Shown one piece after another: positions 35,601 to 41,219 of a stretch of 42,364 bases of DNA. Under the pieces are notes generated by a model. It worked only from the letters and a program-made list of their open reading frames with translations. It did no database searches and had not been told where the DNA came from. The DNA is from a virus. Each line of letters opens with the position of its first letter. Positions within the stretch are counted from its first letter, which is position 1. The position numbers and the translations under genes were made by a program. Location: positions 1 through 42,364 of IMG/VR virus record IMGVR_UViG_3300032291_001319; one strand, 5' to 3'.

Positions 35601-38381
35601 ATCACTACACCAACAGTGATAGTAAATGGTAGTGCTACAGTGCCTGCTACTGCTTATGCGGTATTGAGAAACAATCAAGTTAGAACATTTGATACAACAT
35701 TAAAATTTGACCGTATTAGTTATACCAGCAAAGTTACCCAATGGAATGCTAACACAGCATACTATAAAACAGTATTTGATGCTAATGGTCGTGTAGTCAG
35801 TGGTAATGTTGTAACGCATGCCGATGCTGATGGTATACGTACAGCCTATTCAGTAAATGCTAATTTAGTAACTGGTAATACATTTGTCAGCACAGATTTT
35901 ACTGTGTTCAAAGCCAATGCATTTACCAATGCCAACGATAGGATCCTTGGCTACTATGAGCCAACACCATCAATGCCTGCACGCGATTTAAATCAATTGA
36001 TTTACGGTATCGAATATCCCGGTGTACAGGTGCAAGGTCCAAACTTTAATCAACAACCTGGCTTCTCAGGACCTACAACAGCAAATGTAACATTAAATTT
36101 AGCAGGTAATGTGGCTATCAGTGTTGGTAACACGATTATTCAAGCCAATGGTTCAATGACTATAACAGCAGTTTATAGTGGTATTAAATTTAAAGGTGTT
36201 ATTAACTCTTTAGGATTTGATACTAATAGTGCAAATATTAGTGTATTGGAAGGTAAAAACGGAATCTGGCAAGGTAACGTTATAGCTTCTTCTTCTAACA
36301 TAGCAGATATAACTTATTTCTATACAGGTGGGCTACCATTTGGCAGTGGCGGATTTGATAATGTAGATTATGATGAAGATGGAAATCCAATACTCAGTGA
36401 ATCTATCGTCGACTCGATGATACAGAGTAACTATCTTGATTCGGCATTAGGTACACGACCACAAGACATTGACGTAGATGGTGGTGCTTATGTAGATCGT
36501 TATTCAAGCCATGCACCAGAAGAGATGATACCAGGTATTACGTTTGACACATTAGACATGCGTGTGTATACTCAATACGATTCAGATATCTATGGATACA
36601 GAATCTTTAATAACATGTTGCGTCAGACCAGTTATCTACGCATATCAGACAATGCCACAACAGAACTAGGCAATGCGTTGTCTATATCTGATTCTACTAT
36701 ATTGGTTATGAATGCCAATGTATTACCTCGACCAGACACAACCACAGCATATCCAGGCGTAGTGTTTATAGGTGCCGAGCGTATAACCTATTGGAGAAAC
36801 TATTACAAAGATGTTACAGCTTGGACTTCAAACACAGCCTATGTAAATACATCGGTATTGCAATACGGTAATGTGATCACATTCAACGGTAATGTAAATG
36901 TAAATGTCAATGACTATGTACTACAACCAAGCAGTAATGCCAATGCACGTGTAACGGCATTGGGAGTATATGCTAACTCAATCTACGTAGCCTATACTAA
37001 TGCTAATGTGTTTATATTAGGATCAGGTAACATCTCAGTGACCGGATCAGGTTTTGCTGAACTACAAATGAGCGGCAATTTTACTGCTAATGTTGGTAAC
37101 TATATCACCCAAACAACAAGTAATGCTAATCTGAGAGTCTTGGCTAATGTAGTTACAGGCTCAAATGTGTATGTATCTTACAGTGGGGTATTTGCCGCAA
37201 ACATAGGATTTGGTAATATCAAAGTTAATGGAGCAAACGTAGCTGTTTATCCGTTTATTGCTAACTTAAACGGTATTATTCCTCAATCAGTTGCACCAAT
37301 AACCAGCAACGTGGCTTATTTTACCACTACCGATGCGATTCCAGCATCGGCAGTATTTGACACTGCTAACGTAGCAATATTACCAAATATCAATACTCTA
37401 GCACAGATACGCAGAGGTACACAAGGAACATCGATATCAAATACCTATCCGGTAGGAACCCTAGTAGTTGATGCAAGCCAACAACAGGTAGTACCGTTGG
37501 TCACAAATAAAACAGTTAGATTTATACAACTAGATTTAAATGCTAACATAAGTGTTACTATTGGTGCTAATATCACACAACCAGAAACCGGAGCGATATT
37601 TAGAGCACTGGCAACAGTTAGCAACGTATCTAGTATTGCTGTTAGCTACAGTGGTCCATCTAAGGTAGTTTTAGCATCACCAACGATATTACCTAGCACA
37701 GTTACGTTGGCTGTCAACGGAGTATTAACTTCAAATACCGCAGTTTACCCTACTCCAGTATATCCAATAGCAATTAACAGTGCTGTGACATTTACGAAAA
37801 CTGTGACAGCAGATCCTAGTTATGTAGTTCAATTCTCTAATGCAATTTCAGTTACTGTTGGTGCTAATGTGATTACTGCCAATGTTGGTGATACTATCAC
37901 GCAGGGCACTACTGGAACCAACGCGACAGTGTTGGGTTTTGAAAATGTCGCAGGTAATATTTTAATATTGGCTTATAATAGCGGTAACAGATTTGATTTC
38001 TTGTCCGGCAATGTAGTGGCAATTTCTAATGTTGCGTTAAATGGTACATATACCGGAAACGTATATCCTATCAGCTCTAATCTAGCAGGGTATGTTGGTA
38101 CAACTGATAACGGTAATGTCACAGTCAGTGCTACTGAAATAGCAACTATTAAATCAGATACGCCACTGCAACAAAGTAATATTTGGTTGAATCTAGGTGC
38201 TAACGTGGCCACAGACGGTACTGGTTTATTAGGTGCAGGAACGGTTCCTGCACTGTTTATCAAATCAGAATTGGCTATACTAAGTGCTACAAGTATCAAG
38301 CCTGACATCCTAGTAACTGAAGATGCGATAAATACACTAACTACTGAAGACGGTAACGAAATTATTGAGGAATACGAATGA
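23628..38381 (+). CDS. Giant baseplate/virion structural protein in the gp7 position
   Basis: An uninterrupted 4917-residue frame, over a third of the window. The N-terminus (KTRNFLPTVFQTDTNEKFLS; PVLTTLYGYIGRKFAPTFKT) resembles very large wedge or structural proteins of aquatic T4-like phages. By place after gp6 it corresponds to T4 gp7 (1032 residues), but homology is not shown. An extracellular-adhesin-like module lies near residues 325-385 (SGTGITANTTVVSVSGANIT). Aromatic-rich domains fill about 900-2300. A seven-blade FG-GAP propeller lies at about 2345-3270, a GSGY-type Gly-rich module at about 3937-4005, and repeated beta modules at about 4150-4810. No separate gp8-gp12 homologue is seen, so it may replace several proteins. 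The stop overlaps the next ATG (ATGA). Confidence 0.88.
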   Translation: MAVRKTRNFLPTVFQTDTNEKFLSATMDQLISEPVLTTLYGYIGRKFAPTFKTGDSYITESTPGRQDYQLEASTVVRDDSNNVTFFSNYVDYLNKLNYYGAIVDNQNRLFNAEYYTFDPLISFDKFVNFSQYYWLPDGPDVVEVDTTGIELVRTYNVKRDTATQQYIYSADGVVDNSIILPRGGTYRFIVDQPGYPFWIQTELGTDGTLNATPTISSRDVLGVENNGTDSGVITFNIPQIGAQDRFTSMPTIASVDYANPLAYSDLQNNTLSRFLSSYPQYAGITGQLDGKLLVFVSQETLNNRGDEIWTTPNVVIANTTIISGGTVGSSNVRLASGTNISANLLVSGTGITANTTVVSVSGANITLSSAMTANAAGIYTFTSTGYDAGALVPYDLRYDVWRVQFIDIGLDDPVIKLVHYQDVAIDQKVYIRYGIGNANKEFYKDYDGFLKQVPLLSSLATTLFAQDGVASAINTTIKIVEYNNWNIDVETDILGKLNYTSPNGIEFTSGLKIQFSSDVLPEIYRNRQYYVESVGDLGGGIQLVPVDELVRPELYNDENALNYPDQVFPEYITINRVSVDRNPWSRNNRWFHRDVITAAAGYRNENAIFDQTQRAQRPIVQFEGDILLFNNGRIGKLPIDILDTTTLDAFNDYEGQVLAKAFGVTLTDGLRVIFAADQDPLVRNKIYVVNLVQYTVNSLGIPNGPKYIKLVKADDGDIETYDTTVVKQGQYKGSQYFYDGTQWLESQQKTSEQQEPLFDVYDSTFNSDTGAVDTGRSLSQLTRSTFAGTRLFGYLRSTAGVNDSVLGFPLSYRNFTSQGDIEFQNYFTTDTYDYVVNGVIVTENISTGFLQKIRSRYVLASRNTWTTVVEPTRQYQIIGYIYDGISNLFPVDVTPNTQGSIPYLKVFKNYQFLTSNQWVFVANQVRLTTSEIFIGDGTTTEFRLTTVSSTENGVIVLVNGIARIAAGYYGVTGLVITFFTAPTQGDEIDIRVIVNPTVGDKIDILVFSDQVSELGYYQVPLNLDLNAQNIDVDVLTLGQVRNHLIELGQNSTTLIGDVIGISNLRDVDIKQQGGTILQHSAPIPYGELFLIDNQANFVDSLRYAQREYTRFKNKFFELSASLIGIQPTDPEASVDLILSEINKFKNATFPWFYSDMIPYGTLKNTINYTVFNPLDKDYEITNIFSDTTLSNQAVLVYLNSQQLIKDLNYTFRTDRPAVTILDDLAVDDIITFVEYQNTDGCYVPETPTKLGLWPKFKPELFFDNTYRTPINVIRGHDGSITPAFGDYRDDFLIELELRIYNNIKLPDTGTYADIFRVIPGKFRDSEYTLAEITQLVSKNFQSWVGNNKLDFSTNETFQSNDLFTWNYGGWNDRIDGEELPGSWRACYQYFYDTVYPHLFPWEMLGFSIEPDWWETYYGPAPYTSGNQLLWEDLAAGRIRYGARAGTDANYARPELTTIIPVDENGNLLPPASVITASYNATLAASAWAVGQYGPVEFAWRTSSDFPFAVQQAVALAKPGIYFGLYIDTYSYSPYNAVIQPLPNADYITQYLTFTTKRHITQDDVYFNGQSVGGGVYRTAGYLNWIADYLTSQGVNPANKIPMVIKNYQVNLAYKAAGFTDQTYLNVLAEQVSPSSTNDTIVIPNENYKVYLNKSTPTQKLVYSAVIVEKTTNGYSIRGYDLNNPFFTIIPSVVNTSATKITVLNSSATIFRDYQNLKLVVPYGYEFTSQQQIVDFLISYERYLIAQGFVFQDFDEALGEMRNWKLSSQEFLYWAQQGWQPGSILVLSPVANVLNSISIGAIADGISDTQYGSRVIDQNFKLIKNIDYEVLRSPTNFKVTLTNSASVIGYVEIDLVQYEHVLIFDNTTVFNDIIYKPETGNRQFRLKLVGQKTAEWDGSLYAPGFVYNNGQVDDWLPGIDYLFGDLVVYKDQYYTALQNVIASTEFQFVYWAQLSNSQIQGQSGLLPNFSLLAAESKAYYDSYPSVDDKKQIEYSHGLIGYRPRYYLDDLGLTETTQIEFYKGYIKQKGSLNSINQLIKAQFNNLTSNISLYEEWALRVGTYGALDVNPYIEISLDEKAYGVNPSLAQFVGAADTNLGNGETIFNKQQLYKSTDQFTGNIALNRTADSDYANDILTAGYVNIDDIDATIFDLADYVDLDDILGVIGTGYTIWCARDFTQNWNVYRVTETNNSVTTVAKPTGLDNYVTFTFDTPHGLTVNEVFLIRDFLTAYDGFYQVYRVDTINKVTVKYNGNTSNLTTLTGNGLFFVLDSMRFKYMEDSRVYGQPPNGWKVGDKIWIDIDAETNAVQGQPFGTQPSGTWKVYEKTKPWSVKQSLDKGSSEYSNNSGYGTSVKMSADGQFVVTGTPYSGNGVVNTFFKNFNDEYLEGFSLRPLSSNTMSFGSTVDLSADEFNAAKLAVGAPASYANVGYVSIYSKSVNSTAFTPTQILVGEVSAANADMFGSSIAFNQNGNWLYVGAPGNDKVYIYGLNKFVPSRQQTISVNNLNTITVANATEVTTSIVVSVDDVLYTPGTASTVIVEAASSGNTITVNSLTNIIPQPGDTGILANIGLDNSITANSGSYITQVTSSANIQVYRSAINDSRVYGRYVDSNRFDTSGNISVNGTVVVVGTFAANAWSNVGVKPAQVGFANIFKNGVDTGLHAISTTSIPAISNISIGFTPSVTNDTANSLLVYSGSKVYIPNIEYTVDSANLKINFTANIAQSDITVVQQPYYALLGNVRGNTGSNFGFALSSSFDGAQLAVGAPLDNVLGFPGAGSVLVFDRVIEAFNSTGTSDYVTLNPIGQVYRVTIDNIEVTDYLVIGNNTIRFITPPSIGRVIYIETNAFDLLEKLVGIDSLEGGTGAIQANAFFGTSLTICSNNCAIYIGAPNYDNGTEYNTGAVWKFHNRGRLYGTNNGYTYNPVFTPGDGIRLDNFEVTVSARMMPTTTLIDGTAANILALSSNIRANTGQIISQSLGSGYYANVTVLANTAASGSQFITVTNYTTANVFRYGSSNVAANANVISVGGTITSAYPMASLDSLIKDINDANLLGISAVNENNRLRLNTDSTVAKNLLRILAGTTLPGSAGVLAAADLIVFAFMQIIINPYGAAGEYFGNKVKLAANAYMLVIGSARGTTRRFATFDNYSKLLYPDASAFNTDGSVNTLQYQLDPESIPSGNPTTFDNDSTMWADQIVGSGSVYIYELYDDPRDEVEAPGRYAFAQQLDPDTLNVGDQFGYALDIEGAYITVSAPADDTATENGGSVYVFENPKMTRGWNLIRYQQPTVDIDSLTRCFLYSSQTNTILDNLQFIDPAKGRILGQAEQEITYKTEFDPAIYNRGTNPKADINANVYWTDNQVGQVWWNLSKVRFIDYEQDTLTYRSINWGALFPGSIVEVCEWVESRVLPNQYVANGGVGVPKYADNSAYVEIVFVDPITNIIGSKYYYWVKDKTSVDPNNETRNLPISSVADLIANPKNQGISYAAVIRSDAIILYNVSQYLSAQTTILHLDYQLLLETNTIHSEYELVQKGNPDNYIPNNITDKLIDSLSGINRQGATVPDPSLSVADSYGIEVRPRQSMFVDRLSALLEMIDYVNSILIQKPIARQYDLSQMNSAEPEPSLKYGEYDLRIATEVELAYIDVTELPVGYKILAAQDTTQDNLWVLYELDVDKTWQIKQVQSYKTDLYWEYVDWYAPGFGPTEVIEYVVDTLVDALKLPVAVGDEILVKVSNAVGGGFNILTVLDDGSFQVVGIENGTIQLKNSLWNFADNELGFGNQGYSTNRYDQNPNIEIRYIVQALQDNIFINELQGEFNNLFFVLVNYLFSEQKYVDWIFKTSFISVTHNLRTLSQFPSYIRDNQTYYQSYIEEVKPYRTKLREYLIDYTGNDEYPSTVTDFDLPPYYDQTLKVFRSPSGEYISTDTAIWQTYPYNQWYNNRKLQVDSIMIGNAGSGYSIPPDVTIIAGSGGGAGATATATIDGNTGAVTSITVTNTGTGYITTPTVIVNGSATVPATAYAVLRNNQVRTFDTTLKFDRISYTSKVTQWNANTAYYKTVFDANGRVVSGNVVTHADADGIRTAYSVNANLVTGNTFVSTDFTVFKANAFTNANDRILGYYEPTPSMPARDLNQLIYGIEYPGVQVQGPNFNQQPGFSGPTTANVTLNLAGNVAISVGNTIIQANGSMTITAVYSGIKFKGVINSLGFDTNSANISVLEGKNGIWQGNVIASSSNIADITYFYTGGLPFGSGGFDNVDYDEDGNPILSESIVDSMIQSNYLDSALGTRPQDIDVDGGAYVDRYSSHAPEEMIPGITFDTLDMRVYTQYDSDIYGYRIFNNMLRQTSYLRISDNATTELGNALSISDSTILVMNANVLPRPDTTTAYPGVVFIGAERITYWRNYYKDVTAWTSNTAYVNTSVLQYGNVITFNGNVNVNVNDYVLQPSSNANARVTALGVYANSIYVAYTNANVFILGSGNISVTGSGFAELQMSGNFTANVGNYITQTTSNANLRVLANVVTGSNVYVSYSGVFAANIGFGNIKVNGANVAVYPFIANLNGIIPQSVAPITSNVAYFTTTDAIPASAVFDTANVAILPNINTLAQIRRGTQGTSISNTYPVGTLVVDASQQQVVPLVTNKTVRFIQLDLNANISVTIGANITQPETGAIFRALATVSNVSSIAVSYSGPSKVVLASPTILPSTVTLAVNGVLTSNTAVYPTPVYPIAINSAVTFTKTVTADPSYVVQFSNAISVTVGANVITANVGDTITQGTTGTNATVLGFENVAGNILILAYNSGNRFDFLSGNVVAISNVALNGTYTGNVYPISSNLAGYVGTTDNGNVTVSATEIATIKSDTPLQQSNIWLNLGANVATDGTGLLGAGTVPALFIKSELAILSATSIKPDILVTEDAINTLTTEDGNEIIEEYE
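30661..33440 (+). repeat. Seven FG-GAP beta-propeller blades within the giant protein
   Basis: Seven segments share the pattern (F/Y)G-x-(S/A)-x6-12-(V/I/L)-x-(V/I)-(G/S/T)-(A/T/S)-P...GxVxxF, at about 30664 (GTSVKMSADGQFVVTGTP), 30821, 31000 (FGSSIAFNQNGNWLYVGAP), 31861, 32227, 32959 (degenerate, VIGSARG) and 33325. Seven is the canonical number for an integrin-type propeller. Large insertions separate blades 3/4 and 5/6. Confidence 0.75.
36091..38060 (+). repeat. Array of about 50-residue beta modules at the giant C-terminus
   Basis: At least five imperfect copies of a module of the form (N/A)-V-G-x-Y-I-T-Q-x-T-S-N-A-x-x-x-V-L-A...V-S-Y-S-G, near 36100, 36890, 37075 (ANVGNYITQTTSNANLRVLA), 37540 and 37840. 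Related copies occur near 31340 (ANSGSYITQVTSSANIQV) and 32510, both inside propeller insertions. They suggest internal duplication of a fibre-like domain. Confidence 0.6.
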
Positions 38382-39079
38382 CAATTAAGATAAGCCAACT
38401 TGGAAATCTAAGCAGTTTTGCAGATACTACACTATTTCCTGTGGTGGATACCAGTAATGCTTATATTACTGTAAAATCCACAGGAACTACACTGAAAAAT
38501 TATCTATCTACTGCTATAGGTAATTTAACTGTTAGTGGAAATATCACAGCAAACAGCTACGTCAATGCCGCATATTTTACTGGAAATGGTTCAGCTCTGA
38601 TAGGCATGAATCAATACAGTAATGTACAGGTTGCCACATATTTGCCAACACACTCTGGATATATCAGCGGCACGTTAAGCACTGCAACACAGGCCAATGT
38701 TACTACACTTGGCGTCTTAACTACTGTGATAACATCAGGTAATATAACCTGCGCAGGAGTTGTGTTTGCCAACAGTATTGCTACAGATTTATATAATGAA
38801 TCTATAAATTTTGTCAACGTTGCTGTTAGCAATACCTATTCGTTAAGTACTACTTCAACAAATAACATACTGCTAATTACCGCTAACAACCCAACTGCTA
38901 CAATTAACATGCCGGTAAACCCAATAGATGGTGATGTAGTAAGGATTTCGGCTAATGCTAACGTAGTTTTGGCTGTAGGCACCGGTAATGTTCAACCTAG
39001 CTTTGCTGGAGCAAACATATTAGTCAATCCACTGCAATATATCTACAGCAATACCTATGCAAGATGGTTTAGGATCTAG
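38378..39079 (+). CDS. Fibre-like tail protein
   Basis: A 233-residue beta-rich protein that overlaps the stop of the giant gene by 4 bases (ATGA), so translation is probably coupled. The N-terminal 50 residues (IKISQLGNLSSFADTTLFPV) resemble the attachment part of phage fibres. The middle (GNITANSYVNAAYFTGNGSA; YSNVQVATYLPTHSGYISG) is a fibre-shaft module common in aquatic phages. The end (PIDGDVVRISANANVVLAVG, ending YARWFRI) resembles a fibre head. It has no catalytic motif. Likely attached to the baseplate or to the giant protein. Confidence 0.6.
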   Translation: MTIKISQLGNLSSFADTTLFPVVDTSNAYITVKSTGTTLKNYLSTAIGNLTVSGNITANSYVNAAYFTGNGSALIGMNQYSNVQVATYLPTHSGYISGTLSTATQANVTTLGVLTTVITSGNITCAGVVFANSIATDLYNESINFVNVAVSNTYSLSTTSTNNILLITANNPTATINMPVNPIDGDVVRISANANVVLAVGTGNVQPSFAGANILVNPLQYIYSNTYARWFRI

Positions 39080-39088
39080 GCAAAAATT

Positions 39089-39766
39089 ATGGATAATAAC
39101 GCGATAAATAAGAATATGAACACTAAACCACAACAAAATCAACCACAAAGACGTCCCGATGAGCAGGGCAGTATCCACGTCCAGGGTCATATTAAGATAT
39201 TTGACCCAGTGTCTAAAGAAGTTTTTGTAAATAAACGCAATGCTATCCATTATGAAAATATGAGTGAAAGTATTGCTAATATGTTAGGTAATAAATCAAC
39301 AGGATTTATCTATCAGATGTGGTTTGGTAACGGTGGCACCACAGTTGACCCTACTGGAGTTATTACATACCTACCTACTAATACCAATGTACAGAATGCA
39401 GACTTGTATAATCCTACATACAGCAAGATTGTGGACAATACCAACGCTACTAACACAGATCCATTGCGTAACAAAATCACCATAAATCACACACCTGGAC
39501 AGATTTATACAGATATTTTAGTCAGTTGTTTGTTAGACTACGGTGAACCCAGTGGTCAGGCAGTATTTGACAACAGCCAAGATCTCAGCGGAGAATATGT
39601 ATTTGACGAATTGGGACTTAAAGGATATGATTTAGCAACACAAGGCACGGGTAAACTATTGACCCACGTGATTTTCAGTCCAGTGCAGAAGTCACTGAAC
39701 AGACTTATACAGATCGATTATACTGTGAGAATTCAAACACTAACTAACTTGAGCACTACAGCATAA
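39089..39766 (+). CDS. Conserved tail-associated structural protein, unknown role
   Basis: A 225-residue protein not similar by eye to T4 gp8 or gp9. The first 28 residues are Asn/Gln/Pro-rich and probably disordered. The rest is a compact domain: IHVQGHIKIFDPVSKEVFVN, RNAIHYENMSESIANMLGNK, FIYQMWFGNGGTTVDP and a C-terminal LLTHVIFSPVQKSLNRLIQI. Proteins of this general appearance lie among baseplate and fibre genes in aquatic T4-like phages. It lies between two fibre-like genes, 9 bases after the first and 13 before the next, within the same operon. A linker or wedge role is inferred from place alone. Confidence 0.6.
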   Translation: MDNNAINKNMNTKPQQNQPQRRPDEQGSIHVQGHIKIFDPVSKEVFVNKRNAIHYENMSESIANMLGNKSTGFIYQMWFGNGGTTVDPTGVITYLPTNTNVQNADLYNPTYSKIVDNTNATNTDPLRNKITINHTPGQIYTDILVSCLLDYGEPSGQAVFDNSQDLSGEYVFDELGLKGYDLATQGTGKLLTHVIFSPVQKSLNRLIQIDYTVRIQTLTNLSTTA

Positions 39767-39779
39767 CTAGGATAATAAC

Positions 39780-41186
39780 ATGAGCTATACCATAACAAGA
39801 ACAAACGGAACGACACTAGGCACAATCGCAGACGGTACCTTTAATGACACCGCTACCAGCTTGACGCTGGTTGGACGTAATTATAGTAACTATGGTCAGA
39901 TCATGACCAACACTCTAGTAAGACTGTTGGAAAATTCTAGTTACAACATTCAACCTAGTAATCCACTCAGTGGTCAACTTTGGTGGGACAGCGGTAATAA
40001 TTATCTAAAAGTTTACACGGGTACTGCATGGAAAATTGTCAGTAGTTGTACCAGTCAAGCCAGTGCTCCAGTCACAGTTACAGCTGGTGATCTATGGTGG
40101 GATAGCGATGATCAACAGTTGTATGTTTATAACGGTACAGATCCTTATAATGTCAGCGGTTGGATCGAAGTAGGCCCTGGATATCCAGTAGGGCACAAAA
40201 CAGGTGCGATTTACGAAACTATAACAGACAATGCCGCCGCAACACATTATGTATTGAGTATCTATGCTGACGGCACACGCACAGCAATTATCAGCAAAGA
40301 TGCATTATTTACACCAAGCCCGGCTCTAACCGGCTTCAGCACAATACAACCAGGCTACAATCTAGCTACTGGATTTACTTTATGGGGAACTGCGAATAGT
40401 GCAAGTTATTTAGGTGCGCAGCCTGCGGCCAACTATTTCCGTAATAATCAAAATAATTTTGGTTCTGGTAATCTAGCAATTGGTAGCGACGCTGGCGTTA
40501 CTATTGGTGCAGGCAGTGATTTAACATTGAGTGTAAACGGTACAGATGCACAGATTATTAACAATACCAATGGTGGAAATCTAGCATTATATGCCAATGG
40601 TACAGGCACACTAACACGCTACCTAACTATTACAGCCGGTGGTGCAGTTGAGGTAGTAGCTAATGCTACGACCAGTCTTGGTCTTACTACTAAAGGATAC
40701 GTTGATGCACAATTTACCAACGCTAATCTGTTAGGAATTTCAACTGCTGTTACTGCACCAGAAGGCACAAGTACCACACAGATCGCTACTACTGCATTTG
40801 TAGCATCAGGTTTGTCTGGTATATTTAAATATAAAATCTATGATGGTGCTGTTGGCACAAACCACATGTGGATTGATTCGATCAACAGTGCTGCAAATCT
40901 AGTAGTAGGCAGTTCTATGGTATTAATGGCACAGAAATCTGGTGGCACAGCAACTTTAACATTAAAAGCAGGCGCACTATCAGACGCAGCACTAATACCA
41001 ACTCAGGGTAATTTAATATCAGGTGCGGGTGACAGTAACATAACAGGTAACACTTGGATCGCAACTACTGGTTATGTAAGACAAGCAACTAAGTATTGGG
41101 ATGGCAGTTTCAAATTTGTCAGCACAGGTACACCATCTAGCAGTGACGGTAACAATGGAGATTTCTGGTTCCAAATAGCCAGCTAA
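39780..41186 (+). CDS. Tail fibre-like protein, first of a tandem pair
   Basis: A 468-residue protein with a conserved N-terminal part shared with the next gene (TLGTIADGTFNDTATSLTLV; LVRLLENSS). Two copies of a GQLWWDS...LKVYTGTAWK module follow (about residues 64-85 and 102-130), a pattern frequent in phage fibres. The centre has fibre-shaft repeats (GVTIGAGSDLTLSVNG; LALYANGTGTLTRYLTITA). There are YVDAQF and ATTAFVASG elements near 305-345. The C-terminus again shows a W-D-G-S-F-K-F...GDFWFQ motif. It is probably a baseplate-attached fibre or receptor-binding component. AGGATAA precedes the ATG. Confidence 0.65.
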   Translation: MSYTITRTNGTTLGTIADGTFNDTATSLTLVGRNYSNYGQIMTNTLVRLLENSSYNIQPSNPLSGQLWWDSGNNYLKVYTGTAWKIVSSCTSQASAPVTVTAGDLWWDSDDQQLYVYNGTDPYNVSGWIEVGPGYPVGHKTGAIYETITDNAAATHYVLSIYADGTRTAIISKDALFTPSPALTGFSTIQPGYNLATGFTLWGTANSASYLGAQPAANYFRNNQNNFGSGNLAIGSDAGVTIGAGSDLTLSVNGTDAQIINNTNGGNLALYANGTGTLTRYLTITAGGAVEVVANATTSLGLTTKGYVDAQFTNANLLGISTAVTAPEGTSTTQIATTAFVASGLSGIFKYKIYDGAVGTNHMWIDSINSAANLVVGSSMVLMAQKSGGTATLTLKAGALSDAALIPTQGNLISGAGDSNITGNTWIATTGYVRQATKYWDGSFKFVSTGTPSSSDGNNGDFWFQIAS

Positions 41187-41219
41187 TTTTAAGGTAAATA
41201 TATAAAATAGGTAAGAATA

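Noticed and set aside
37973-38398. 141-codon minus-strand open frame opposite the end of the giant gene
   Set aside because: It is a shadow of the beta-rich repeats on the plus strand, with no ribosome site and no family-like sequence.
39103-39110. GATAAATA resembling a late promoter
   Set aside because: It lies inside the 5' coding part of the 225-residue protein gene, too close to any possible later start.
41187-41219. TATAAAATA as a late promoter before the last fibre gene
   Set aside because: It differs from the consensus by an inserted A, and the gap is short and AT-rich.
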